From Gavia stellata (lineage: Eukaryota > Chordata > Aves > Gaviiformes > Gaviidae): a stretch of DNA of 64,000 nt. The stretch lies in assembly GCF_030936135.1 (NCBI RefSeq), contig NC_082600.1, forward strand, positions 3,286,001 to 3,350,000, written 5' to 3'. Positions within the stretch are counted from its first letter, which is position 1. Each line of letters opens with the position of its first letter. Below are positions 1-12,400 of this stretch, piece after piece. The notes beneath the pieces were generated by a model that saw nothing but the letters and a program-made list of their open reading frames with translations, did not search any database and was not told where the DNA came from. The position numbers and the translations under genes were made by a program.

Positions 1-106
1 AAAATATCCAAGCTTGTTCTAGGACAAACTAAACTAACTTAAACTTCTGGCAGGTTAATTTTCAGCATTCTTTGAAAACTTGTTTTTGTTTATTTGTTTC
101 ACCAAG

Positions 107-3100
107 AATTAATATCAGTGGAGAGAAACCAAAAGATCGATCCTGGCACACGTTGACTCCAATAGGAGATGACAGACTTTTTCTTTTTGGTGGACTAAGT
201 TCTGACAATGTCCCTTTAAGTAAGTAATTTAGAGACTATATTCAGTACAACCTCGTATAGTATGCACATTTGTTGTCTTTCTCAAACTGCTTAGACCTGA
301 ATCTTGTTACAGAATTTTCATTGTGCTTGAATATTTCTCTAGCTATCTTATTATTTTTATAGAAATGTAGAAGCACATTGTGTAGTACAGGGAGAACGTA
401 TGATAATAAAACTTTCATCAAACTGTCTATCATCTAAAAGAATAAAGGCAAGAGTCTCACGCATTCTGATATGAACAAGGGGGAACTTTGATATCAATAG
501 CAACTGCAGTAAGAAGATACAAATAATAATGTCAACGTAATGTAGATTTGTGGATAAGTAAATCACAGCTTCAAAGTGTTAAATAGGAAGTAGCGTAGTC
601 TTTTACAGAGTTCCTTTTCTAGAAAAGGCAACTTCTTTTCATGAAAAAAATTTGAAATTAGCGAAAACAACCTTAAGTCTCACAGATATATTCCACTGGG
701 AGGGGGTGATTTTCAAAGCGACGTTGACCTGTTTTCTCAATATATCTAAAAGAAAAAAAGTAAGTGCATTTTAATTCCAGATTTCAATGCAGTGAGCTTT
801 CTGTGACTCAATGGTTAGGTTAAATTACAAAAACTGAAAAGATGCAAGTTAATGTACTGATGATGTTACTGTTATGTTAATATAATGTCCTCTTAGAACA
901 CAGAGCTTTTTGTAGATATAAATAAAAATGGTAATACATTGTCCCAAGAAAAAGTACTAATGTATGTTCTTATTTGTAGGTGATGGCTGGATTCACAGCA
1001 TTACAACAAATGGATGGAAACAACTTACCCATTTGCCTAAGAGTAGGCCTAGGTATACGAAAATAGATAATGTTTGCTGAAATTTAGGCATTTTAAAATA
1101 TTAAGTAATTTTAAATTATTGAACAGTATTTTTAAACCACATTGTAAGAATATTTTAGAAAATTAATGCAGTATGATTGGATAGTTTGCTTTACTAACTT
1201 ATGTTCCTTCATACCTGATACAGCATTATTACTTTCTATATTCGTTATAGTTGATGCTTACTTGCATTATGATGCTTACTTGATTAAAAGATTTTTTTTG
1301 TGATGAAGGATCTGGGTGTCCAACTGACATTGGTGTTCTATATCCAAATTATTTTTATATAAGAAAATGTATATCACATAACTTTTGGGGAATTAATAAC
1401 CTATGAAAATAATAAAAGTTGATTAATGTTGATACATTATTAGAAACATTGGGGAGACAACCATGAAAATGTTGATGCACCTTTCAGGATTCAAAAGTAT
1501 GATAAAATACCTTGTTTGTTTGGGTTTTTTTCCCTGAGCAGAAGCAGCTAATTATGATTACAGTTTTGCAAAACTGAATTTAGTACTAAACAGCACAGTA
1601 AATGACTGTGGAGTTTTGTTATTTCAAGGACTTAACTGTTAACCAAAAAGGACCTAGTTCTAGAATATGTATTGTTCATACTGGGAACAATACTGTCTCT
1701 TCCAGACTCTGTTCCCCTCCCCTCTCTAGTTTAAGACTACAGAAAAAGAGAGATTCTTCCTGACTAAAGAAAGCAAGTTTCATGTTCTGAACCTGGAGGT
1801 TATTTAGAATCTGCCATTGAAAACAGGTGCTTGCTGTATCAGAGCACAGACTTTTTTTTTTAACACAGTGTTTGAAGCTTTCTCTGTATTTGTAATGTAA
1901 ATACTATTGAATTGATTTGCTGTAGATAGTAAATATTTGTTTTTTCATGGAATTCATTCTATACAATCACCCAGGTACCGTCAGCACAATTTTATATCAT
2001 TCTTTTAGCATAGTGTACAATTCTGGCCTGGCATTTGCATGCTTCCTGCCTTATGTTCTGTTTTCTATTACTGAAATATCTTTACCTCAATTAATTGTCT
2101 TCCTGTTTTATCCTGTTCTAGGGTGTCTTTTAAATATAACAGCACTGTTTTCTGCTTTCTAATATTTCAGACTCTTTCAAGCCCACAAAAACTTACCCCT
2201 TAGCTTCACAGAATATTTTCTGTCTTTTTACGATCAGTGAACTGATAAATGAAGGGACTGATGACTGCCTCAAATAACAAAGCACATCATTAGCAGTCAA
2301 GGATCATGTCTGTCTTGGTGTCCAGTTCTTTACATGGATGGTCTCATAAAAGTTAACTGCTGAAGTGGACTGCCTCGCCTTATGTAATTATTTTTACTGG
2401 TGCATCACGAAAAAGGATCAGGAGGGGACAGAATGTGCTCTTTGTACAGGCAACAGCCCAGGGAGCTGCAGCTCAGCCTTTACTCTGCAATTAAGCTGGA
2501 ATAACGTTTGTGCCTCAGGTGGTGGCAGGGCTGGGTGTTAGGAACCTGTGACTCTTGAGCCCCAAGTGGCTTTTAGGCAATTCAAGGGCAGATCCCATAC
2601 TGGGCTACAAAGTGGAACTGTCACTTGGCTGTGCAGAGAGGCTGTTGAACAAGGCACCTCCCTTGCTGCAGCGGAAGCACCAAAGAGGCTTCCTGAGGTT
2701 GACGCTGCTAAATTTGCTGGGGGCTGTATGGCACACGCAGACCAGACCCTCCTAAGAGAACAGAGCTTCTGGGTCGCGTGCTGCCAAGAGTCTTACAGCT
2801 CCCTCAAGTCCAGACGTGTCCTATGGTTCTCCACCATCTGAAGATTTTGGGATGCAGATTGTAGGCTGAGGACAGTTGCCTTTCATTGACCTAATCCTTT
2901 ATTGAAGTAAATTATATCCCCCACTTTTTTTTTTTTAAAAAGATACTCAATAACCTTTTTCAGGAAGTCCTGGAAACATGGATAAAAGCCTCTCTGTGTA
3001 TTGAACTACTTTGAGTGTGAAGTACTTGCTTGTACCATAATTGTATCCCTGTTCTTGCACAGGATTACTGCAGGACCTCTGCAGCTGAAAAAGGTTTCAG

Positions 3101-6100
3101 TCAGTTCTATCACTTACATGACTTTACAGCAGGACTTAAAATGCGCTGACAATAATACATATATGTGTACTTCTTTTATATATTTCTATGATTTTATAAT
3201 ATACACAGTATATCACACGCATTAGTGTATTTTCCTGATGCTTCTGCAAAATTGATCGCCTCCTTAAATTCTGTAAAGAATCATTTCCTTCAACCTTCAT
3301 TTTTAGTAATTTCTAAAAAAATTGTCTTCCAGGTTATAGAGCTGTGATTCTGTATTGGTAGAAAATATTTTTCTTCTTTCTGTCCATCAGTTGTACTTCA
3401 GCTAACATTTTGAATGCCAGGTTAAAATACAGAACAAATTGTATGTTTAACTTACAGATTCCCAGTGTTTTCATTACAATGTAATTCTGTTATCCTAGTT
3501 AGAAGAGCTGTGTAAAAAGCTTACATCAATTCAGCATCTGTATACTTTAAATAACATGCTCTATTAGAATGTTTAGGTGGTAAGTTAGAGCAGCTGTGAG
3601 AGGACGTAAACTCTGTCAGTCTGTAGAAAGAGCATCAGGTTGCGAGCTAGGATGTCAACAAAGTCAAGGCAGGAAAGGCTTCCCAGTGTTCTCCGGTGAT
3701 GAAGTCCAGGCCAGAGTTTTCCTAATGCAGATAAGGCAGAGACAGATCTATCGACAGGTATGAGGAAGAGAAAAGGTGGGATACAGTTTAGCCTAAGGAG
3801 AACGGTGAATAATTACTGATATGAATGGAGAAAGAAAGTGAGAACGTTTACTTTTGCATGAAAGTTCTAGTGGTGCGTATTATTTTGGTTAAGTAGACTT
3901 AAAGGGCCAGAGCTCTGTGGTGATAATCATCTTGTGATACTTACTTCAGTGGTGATACACCAGTAGAAAAATTATGGATTTTGATCTGCCAATAATAAAA
4001 AGTAAATCTAGCAAGGTGTAGCTGCTGAAGTAGCAGAATCTTTGTTAAAGCAAGATTATACAAGTCAGGTTTTGGGTTGGTTTAGTTTTTTTTTAATACG
4101 ATGTGCTTTTATATGCACAACACAAAACTTAACTTGTGGGCGTGATGTAAGTAATTGACACACAGAAGATGATCCCCAGGAATCTTTGGGGGAAGCATAA
4201 AACTGAAAAGGGGTTAACTTGTGTTCTGAAGCTCTCATCCTAGTGTTCAGGGATAAGAGTCAGTACCGAAAACCCCACAATCTTAAAGCCTTTAGAATTG
4301 TAGTTATGAATTAAAGAAATAGTGGAAAATTTAAAAAGTAATAAGGAAAAGCTGTTCTTGGCAAAAGCTTGTTTTGTATAGTTATTTTGTTTTCTAAAAA
4401 TTTTCCACTGTAGCATTTTGTTGAAGTAGTGATAAATAAGGCAAAGTAAATATAACTAGAGTACAGAAAAGTCAAATAATGACAAAAATATATTGGTCTG
4501 TATGACATGTAATCATTTAGCAAAACTCTCATGAGATGGATAGTCACATTGCTCTCTCCTTTTATATTGTTAAAGAAATGAGTAATATCATATTTTAAGG
4601 TATTTTTTTTTTACCTCAGAAGACTTTTGAAATAATGTCTTTGTCTTGGTTTTCTAAGAAGTAGGGGTTTCATTACAGTGCTCTGTGCATGCGTGGCTGC
4701 CTCTCCTGCCCACGTACGTTATGAATCAATTGACCCATTTCAGTAATATATGAGAAAAAAATAGGAAGCTCAGAGATACTAAGTCCCAACATACTCTGTG
4801 CAAGTAAATGGCTAAACAGAAAAGAGAGACTCTCGTAATTGCGTCGCTCCAGTGAGCGCTCAGCACGCTTATTCTCCATTCTTCCCTAAGAACGGAAGGT
4901 CCGCCTTGAGACACAGGTTGATAAAGAACAGGCTTTATTGTTTCTGCAGCTCACAGAGCAACTTGTAAAACACATTATTTAAAATTGTAACATTCGTCTG
5001 GGTAACTAGTGAGGCCAGTAAGACTTCAAGGTTCTGTGCATAAGTAGTGGAATCACAGGACTAGAAAAGTGACCTTTCCGTTTTAGTTAAAAAGAACTTA
5101 CATCCTTACAGCAAAAGAATCTTTTGAAAAGAATGGAGGAGAGTCTGTGTGAGGTGAAGAAGTTAATATGCAAGTAAACGTACTGCTTCTCCGAAACCCT
5201 TAAAAACATGTAGTTTTTAGATTTGTTTTGCTGATAACACACAACTGCCTGTTATTACTTGGTCACTAATCCTATTTATAATTTTATTTCTAGACTGTGG
5301 CATACAGCCTGTCTTGGAAAAGAAGGAGAAGTGATGGTGTTTGGTGGAAGCAAAGATGACTTGCATTTCATGGACACAGTGAGTAAACTGAATAATGAAA
5401 TCCTATCACTATGATAATTAAAATTGATATAAAATAAATACTATTGCTGATAATATTGGGTTCATTTGTATTATATGGTTTTGTGAGATGTGACCTTAGG
5501 TGTTCTTGGAAAGTAATTTAGGAGGGTTTTTTCCTGCCCTTGTTAGGCTTATAAAAAGGAATTTGTTATTCAGATTCTTTATAAATAATGATTTAGGTAT
5601 TCTGAGTTTTAAATTATGAATGTGATAATGAATGTTACATTAATTTAGAGAATAGCAGCATTTCTGAGATAAGCTGTTTGTCACTTTAATGGTTCTTTTT
5701 TTCCTCTTCATCAGGGTCACTGCAGTGACTTGTTGATATTTCAGACTCAACCTTATTCACTCCTCAGGTGAGTTGAGGTTTTTGGCACAAAAAGTCTAGA
5801 CTAAATTAATATGGTGCTGTGCTTTCACACACGGGTTTTAACCATGTACTCCTACATAGGCAGGTAAAATATAAAATTAGCTCCTCAGTCAATATTTGAA
5901 ACATACAACATATGGCAATCCATAGCAGTTTAAACACTGGTGGCGTGTAATAACTCTCTCCTGCACGTGCTAGCACAACATACGTAATGAACGTCACAAG
6001 CTTTTATTAGATGTCATTTTTTTGTATTTAGGTTATAGACCCATTTACTTAAATCCTTCTTTTCTTTTTTTTTCTCTCTTTTTTTTTTTTTTTTCCTTTT

Positions 6101-6288
6101 TTTCCTTCTTCAGGTTGTGTCTTGACTGCATTGGTAAAAATGCAACTCTCTTAAAGAACCAAATACCCTGCTTGCCATCCAAACTTTTGCAGCAGGTGCT
6201 GAAAAAAATAACCTTCTGGGCTGCAGTTAACCACCGGCAAGAGAAGAAAGCTGAAACTGAAAGACAAAGTCAACTAAATACCACATGA
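107..6288 (+). CDS. KLHDC1: KLHDC1, 3' part (last five coding exons)
   Basis: Kelch domain-containing protein 1 is a six-bladed beta-propeller substrate receptor of a cullin-2 E3 ligase that binds C-terminal degrons. Coding exons read here are 107-219, 980-1052, 5294-5378, 5715-5767 and 6114-6288 (TGA 6286-6288). All are flanked by AG/GT and joined in one frame. Visible kelch motifs are KPKDRSWHTLTPIGDD, LFLFGGLSSDN, DGWIHSITTNGWKQL, LWHTACLGKEGEVMVFGG and the C-terminal CLDCIGKN...LPSKLLQQVLKKITFWAA, which matches vertebrate KLHDC1 rather than KLHDC2. The 5' exons lie left of the window; 1-106 is intron. The 4.2-kb intron 1053-5293 holds nothing I recognise. The gene lies head-to-tail before KLHDC2 and shares its exon phases. 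The C-terminal tail after the propeller is the least conserved part. Confidence 0.95.
6050..6113 (+). promoter_or_regulatory. Long T-rich polypyrimidine tract before the last KLHDC1 exon
   Basis: About 60 nt of almost unbroken T with a few C runs directly before the AG at 6112-6113. It would serve as the polypyrimidine tract for U2AF binding at the terminal exon. It is much longer than at the other acceptors of this gene. Confidence 0.7.
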
Positions 6289-7110
6289 ACAATGGCAACA
6301 AAAACGTCGGATACGTTGGTTTATTTACGGCGTACGGCAAAGTCTTTTGTTAGTGAACTTTACTAATGCTACGGAACAACTGTATGTTAAGCTGAGTTTC
6401 TAAGTGAAGTTTGAGAACAAAGAAATCCTTTTTATGGAAGTCTCTTTTGTTTTCTGCATTATAGAAAACTGATAAAACTTCATTTGTATATATTGTTAAC
6501 TTCTGCTGTTGTGGTCTTAATGAGACAGTCCATACAACTTGTTCTTTTTGAAGGTGACAGATGATAGAAAAAGTTTTCCGTTGGATAAAATAACGGCTCA
6601 AGTCTAAAATCTTACTACAGCCTTATCCCATCAGCCTTTCTGAAAAGATAAAATTAGTTCAATGCAGTCTCTCTGGAAGAGTCACACTTGCCAGTCGTGA
6701 GAAAGGTAACCGATTTGCTACCACCACTGAATCTTATTGTTTGATTCCACCAGACTCTCTCGTCTGACCATCGAGCCAAACGATGGAGCCAGACGTCCTA
6801 GTCCAAGTAGGAAAATCAATAAGCTAACTGTGGAACTTGAAGAAAAAGCTGCAGTGAGCAGCATTACCGTTTGTATAGGAAAGCTTACACGCAGTTCATA
6901 ATACAGTTTTACTATGTTTCTGTAATCAATGAGTCCTTTTTGAAATAGGTTGTATATTGTATTTTGGATGTGTAAAGTTTATATTTAATTCTTGTTTAAA
7001 AAAATGCTTATTTATTGTTTAAAAAGAGCGTATGTAGTACTTGCTATTTTTCTGTTTCAACTATTTAGTTAACAGGAGCACAGTCATTAAAATTTTATAG
7101 AGAGTTGAAT
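6289..7110 (+). promoter_or_regulatory. KLHDC1: KLHDC1 3' UTR with ATTAAA poly(A) signal
   Basis: The sequence after the KLHDC1 stop has no further coding signal. The first convincing poly(A) hexamer on the + strand is ATTAAA at 7086-7091, so cleavage is expected near 7105-7115. That leaves only about 400-500 bp before the KLHDC2 promoter. The end point is inferred from the signal, not from transcript data. Confidence 0.6.
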
Positions 7111-7369
7111 CGAGACCAATTTTGACTAGTTTTTTGACATTTTGACAATCTGCAAAACTTCCTTAATCGGGGAAAGCAGTTTTTGGAGCAAATTTCTATT
7201 GTAAAGGGAAGTTTTGTGAGAGGGTGTTGTACCAGAGGCATATTTTTGTATGTGCTGAACTTTAAGCAAAGCGTGGTGGCTTTTTTTTAACCGAGGAGTT
7301 GTTATTTCTGGGGTTACACGGTTTTCTCTTGACAAAGAAATACCGCAGATCTCTGCTGGTCCCAGTTTT

Positions 7370-8115
7370 CTTCGGGGGGGCGGGAGGTTCAGGCAACAGC
7401 CCGCAGCACCGCCATTTTCCACCCAGACGGGCACTCCCCGTCCCCCAGACCCGCCTCGCTCCCAGACGGCGCCGTCCCTGCAGGTGATGTGTGGTGGATG
7501 GGCTCCGCAGGCACCGCGCCGGCCTCCCGGCCTGGGGTTACTCCCGGAAGGAACCGGGCCGGGGAGCCCCGCTCCCGCTCCCGCCCCGGCTCCTGCCGCC
7601 TCCCCGGGCCGCGGCGGCGCTGGACGGCGCCTGCGCGGCGCTGCCGGAAGCGGCCGCCCGCGGCGGATGTTGACGCTCGCGGCCCGCTGAGGTGAGGGAG
7701 AGCGGAGGGGGCGGCCGCGCCGGTCGGCCCGCAGCCCCCCCCGTCGCCGCGGTAGGGCCCGGACCCCGGGGATCGAAGGGGAAAGCGGCTCGGCAGGGTG
7801 CTGGGGGGCTCTGGAGCGCGGGTCAGGGGGCCGAGGCGGCGCGGGGGGACTGAGCCGTGGGGGGACACCGGAGGGAGGAGCGGGCGGGGAGGGGGCTGCG
7901 CGCTGTGGGGCACGGGGAGGGGGGGCCCGAACAGAGAGCGGGCAGGGCCGGGGGGTTGTTAACGGGTCTGGTGCCTGCGGTGATGGCGCATTGCTCTGCA
8001 CAGCGCTGCTGCTGCTGCTCAGCTTGGGTCCTGTGTTCGGGTATGTCCCGACAGGCGAAATTTATCGGGCTCAGCACGGGAGGAGGCCACGTCTGGCCGG
8101 TCGGGGTGTCGTGAG
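7370..8115 (+). promoter_or_regulatory. KLHDC2: CpG-island promoter of KLHDC2
   Basis: An abrupt change from AT-rich DNA to very GC- and CpG-rich sequence, typical of a housekeeping promoter. ETS-type cores CCGGAAG are visible near 7545 and at 7644-7650. There is no TATA box at a sensible position. Long open frames on both strands here come only from the base composition. Confidence 0.85.
7560..7691 (+). other. KLHDC2: Probable noncoding first exon of KLHDC2
   Basis: A good splice donor (CTGAG/GTGAGG) at 7691/7692 lies inside the CpG island. The coding exon starts at an acceptor (GCACGTAG, AG at 9424-9425) only 12 nt before its ATG, so a noncoding exon is required upstream. The 7691 donor is the best candidate. 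The left boundary is only approximate. Confidence 0.5.
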
Positions 8116-9437
8116 GGATGCGGACAGCCAGGGCAGAGCCCCGGGGGACTGGCAATCGCAGTGACTTGTGAGAAGTGTTTCAGTACGGGACTGGAAAATG
8201 ACTGAAGGGGGACAGTTGTCCAGTGTGCCTTCGGTTGTTAAAAAAATTAAAATAAAAATGCTTATCACCGGGGAGAGGTCAGTAAAAATCTGGTTAACTT
8301 GAAGCAGACAGATTTCATTGAGGTGTGAGTAAGGCTTTCTAATTTAAAGCATAATTAAAGCTCAAAAATAAACTACCGAGGGTGCTGTAGTGTTTCCATC
8401 ATTGGAGCGATTCAAATTAAATGACAATCTGTCAGGAGTGGTGTAGGTGTCAAGGATTTTGTGTGAGTGCAGCGTTTGATAGTCTCATCAAGATCCTTTT
8501 GCACAAAACCACTGCTTGGACTGTCCAACTTCCCTGACCTTTTGATCTGTGTCTGAAAATCTTTGTGTGGTGACAGTTTCAGCTTAGAGCTGTAGGAAAG
8601 CTAAAAGCAGAAGGGGACTTGGGAGTGGCTCCTATGTGGAAGGTGACTTTGGCTTTTCAGGGGTCCCGCTGCTCCGTTGCGGGCTGAGGCAGAGCGTGTA
8701 GGCAGCTTCCAGGATGACCTGGCAGAGCTGACTTCAGCATCTCCTCCTGGCTTGATTCCTCCCACCATTGGGGCTTTGAATTACCAGTGCCCCAGTGACA
8801 GCGTGGCCCTGGGGCTCCTCGCGTACCCAAGCCCTGGCATGGAGGCTGCTCTTACCTCTAAGCTGCACAGCGCTCAGGAGCCGTAGGCTGGGTGCGCGTA
8901 GCTGTTGTCTTTCCAGGACGCACGGGGTTTTGGCCTTCTGCATGCCAGCATGATTTAGGGCAAGGGGCTTTGTTTTGTGAGGGGGTTTTTTAGCGTAGGT
9001 AATGTGTCCTGCATTTGACAGCTGTGGGAAGGTTTGTGTGTGGGAGGCTTGGCTAAGGCAGCCCAAAGGGACTTTGTCTGAAAAGCTGCAGGAGTTTTCA
9101 CTTTTGTGAAAACCATACTGTAGGCAAAGCTTGCAAATTTATTCTGTTGTGGGTTGGTTTTTTGGTCATCAATTAATGTATTTATAGATAACTGTGATTT
9201 AAAAAAAAATAGAGACCTCAGCTTAAATTGGCAACCGAAATGCTTAGAAATTACACACAACTGAGGAATGCCCATCTGAAACTTTCTTGGCTGATGGGAT
9301 AACTTCTTCCACTGAAACATCATTGTGAAAGAAACACCAGTGTGTAGTTTCTCTTTTTTTTACCTCTGGTGGTTTCCCCTGATGGTTTTCAAAGCTCCAT
9401 ACTATGTGTTATTCTGTGCACGTAGCACTGTATCGAA

Positions 9438-12400
9438 ATGGCCGATGATAACGAAGACCTGCAGGCAGATGAAGAGCTCCCAGCTCCAGCTGAGGACAGC
9501 TTTGAGCAGCTGGAGAACGACAGCCCTGCCGAGCGCAGCGGGCACGTGGCAGTCACTGATGGACGGTGCATGTATGTCTGGGGAGGCTATAAGGTACGCT
9601 ATTCTCCTTGTTAAGTAAGCCTTCTGCCACCTGGGGTGCTGGTAATGATGTCCCATTAGTTTGGGAGTGACTCAGTAAAACTATCCCTCCCTTGGAAAAG
9701 AAAAGCTCCAGTTATCAAATTAGAATATGACATTTAAGAGTTTTGAAATACTGAAATAAATCATGAGCGTTAAATGCAGATCTTGGCAAACAGGTAACTT
9801 CTGTGGGACGCAGGGTGGTGTTTGCCTTTGTCACCTCACGTGTCTGTTGGAAGAGAAGGCAATACTGTCTGATTTGACATGCACACCGTGCGAAATGGTG
9901 CTTTTATTTACGGCATTATCAGCACAACTATATATTGCATGTTAATGATCAGGGGTTGGTTGTTTATCACACTGGGGTGTGCGTGTACTGCCAGCAGAAC
10001 CAAGTAATTTTACAATTTTGACAGGAATGAAGATGAATTGTCAATGACCTCGGTAAATAAATTGGTAGCTCAAGACAAAGCTCTGATGTATTGTTCTGGT
10101 GGTGTCACGCAGGGGGTGGGGAAACTAAAAAGGAAATTTTGGCTTATTTATGCACTCTAGATATCCTGCTCGGGCTGTGAAAAGGAGGTTTAACTTCCAT
10201 TTACCCCAGCCTCTGGCTCTGCTGGGAGCTTGTCTGGTCCCCAACAGAAGCTAAAATAGGCTAATACCTGCTCTCCGAGGGCTGCTGCGCAGGTGAGAGG
10301 TGCAGGAGCACCACAGGCACTGCTCCTGCTGTCTTCTGTTCTGCAGTTAGATCTCTGAGGGGGTGTAAACATTCGCAGGAGTCTGTAACTCAATATGTCA
10401 AGCATCCTTCTAATGTTGCTTTTTCTTTTCTGACCTGTTCTGCAGAATGCTCAAGTTAGGGGATTTTATGACTTCTATCTGCCTAGAGATGAAATATGGA
10501 TCTACAACATGGAAACGGGGAGATGGTACAGTAAATAATTAACTTAATTGTTGTTTTGGGGGAAAAAAAAGATAAATTTATAAATTGGTATAGAAAGCAT
10601 GCTGAGGGTCTGTGAATAGAAAGAGAATTCCCTGATTTCTTTGTTCCCACCTATCAAACTGTTGCATAAACATGTAAAATATTTCCAGGTTTTTTTTTTT
10701 CTGTGAAAACAACAAATATGTTTTCACAGGATGAAGCAGGAAAGGCAGCTCAGACAGGCAGCTTGTACAGGAGTATGTGATCAACAGCGTGAAGTGTTTT
10801 GGGATGCCTGGTATAGGATATAGCACCTGAAGACTGTATTTGTACCACTTTTGATTACAGTGGTACATTGGTGAGGGAACCCGTAGTGAGTTTTTTATTT
10901 GTTGGCCTTTTAAGAAGTTGTTTTTAAATGTTGATGCAGCCAAAGAAACTACCGTGTCACCTTAGATCTTTGGGAGCCTGGAAGTTGTGTCAAACCTGCG
11001 TGCCTGAGAAGGGAATCCAGTGCTCTGGTTCTCGGCGCTTTGCAGAAAGTGCAATTTCAGCAGTGCTTCCAGTCCTCAGTGTGGCTAGGGAGAGCCTTGG
11101 ACATGGGCTGGAAGCTCATCTTTGTGGTTGTGATGTTTACAAACATTAACAATCCAGGAGCAAAATAGAAACCTCCAGTTTAGACAGGTGCATCCTCTTT
11201 GCCTGAGGATCTCTCTGGGGATTTTGACTGTGAAGGGCATACCAAACTCCTGAACTGGGCAGACGGGATTCCTCCCCCGCAAAACATGTATTAATTAAAT
11301 TGCCTTTTCCCCACCCCCCTCCATCACACCAGGTTAGTGTTGTAAATTGTTAAACCTGCAAGGGTGTGAAGAACTCATAACTGAATGGTCCACAATGGCC
11401 TATCGTCATTAAAAACATACTAGTAGTGTTATAAAATTCCACTCCAGATAAAATCATTATTGCTCATTTTTATCAGATAAAATATTTTACACTGTGCTTC
11501 TAGGAAGAAGAGTAAAACAGAGGGAGATGTTCCACCTTCCATGTCTGGAAGCTGTGCCGTGTGTGTAGACAGAGTGGTGTACCTCTTTGGAGGACACCAC
11601 GCACGTGGCAATACAAACAAGGTTAGTAATTTAAAGGTAAACCCCTCCTCATAAATAAGTTTCTCCTCATTAGCTTTTGTTCCCTTTTTTTTAATAAACT
11701 AGAGGTGGCCTTTGCAGTTAATTAAAATCCATCCAAAGCAAGAAATGTATAATCTTAACAAATCAAGGAGGCATTTTCTTCTGAATGACTGGACAGGTTG
11801 GATCTCGTTTCAGAGCTTAAATGTTAATAACAGGGGATGCTGAACGTGTGTGCAGTCATTGTCCCCTCCATGGCTTCTGCAGCATAGTATTTTCATCTAC
11901 TGGCTGTATCTCTGGTTCTTGGAAGCAGATAATCAGCTTTCTCGTCCTGTCAGTGGCTTCCCCAGATGTGAACTAGTTGAAGCCATGGGTTTTTTGTGCT
12001 TGCATGAGAAGTTTTGACTAACAAAATACGATGCTTACCGCTTGGATTTTTCTTCCGTGCAGGTGATGAGCTAGCTGACTTTTACCAGTTCACTGTATTA
12101 ATTTCTCTGCAACAGGTCAGCCTTCAGCTCTGCATCGTTTCACACGATGATTGTACTTTGGTAGCTTTACACCGCTGAAGAAACACCATGACCTATTACT
12201 TGTTTTGGTTGCAGTTGTTCTTGAGCAACTCACCCTATAAATTGTATTGCATTGGTGCCTTTGAGTTTGCTTCTTTTGAAAGACGGGAATTTCCAGACTT
12301 CGCTGAAATAATATCAGGAGGTGATTTGTAGCTGCTCTGTAGATGTTTGAAATGTTGCTCTTCTCTGGAGTATCTGATAACACTTTCTGACATTCTGGAA

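Noticed and set aside
2548-2841. 97-codon frame in the KLHDC1 4.2-kb intron
   Set aside because: It lacks splice sites in phase with the flanking exons and any known motif.
7126-8001. 291-codon frame on the minus strand at the KLHDC2 promoter
   Set aside because: It lies in the CpG island, rich in Pro/Arg/Ala, with no splice or family support. GC-rich DNA yields such frames by chance.
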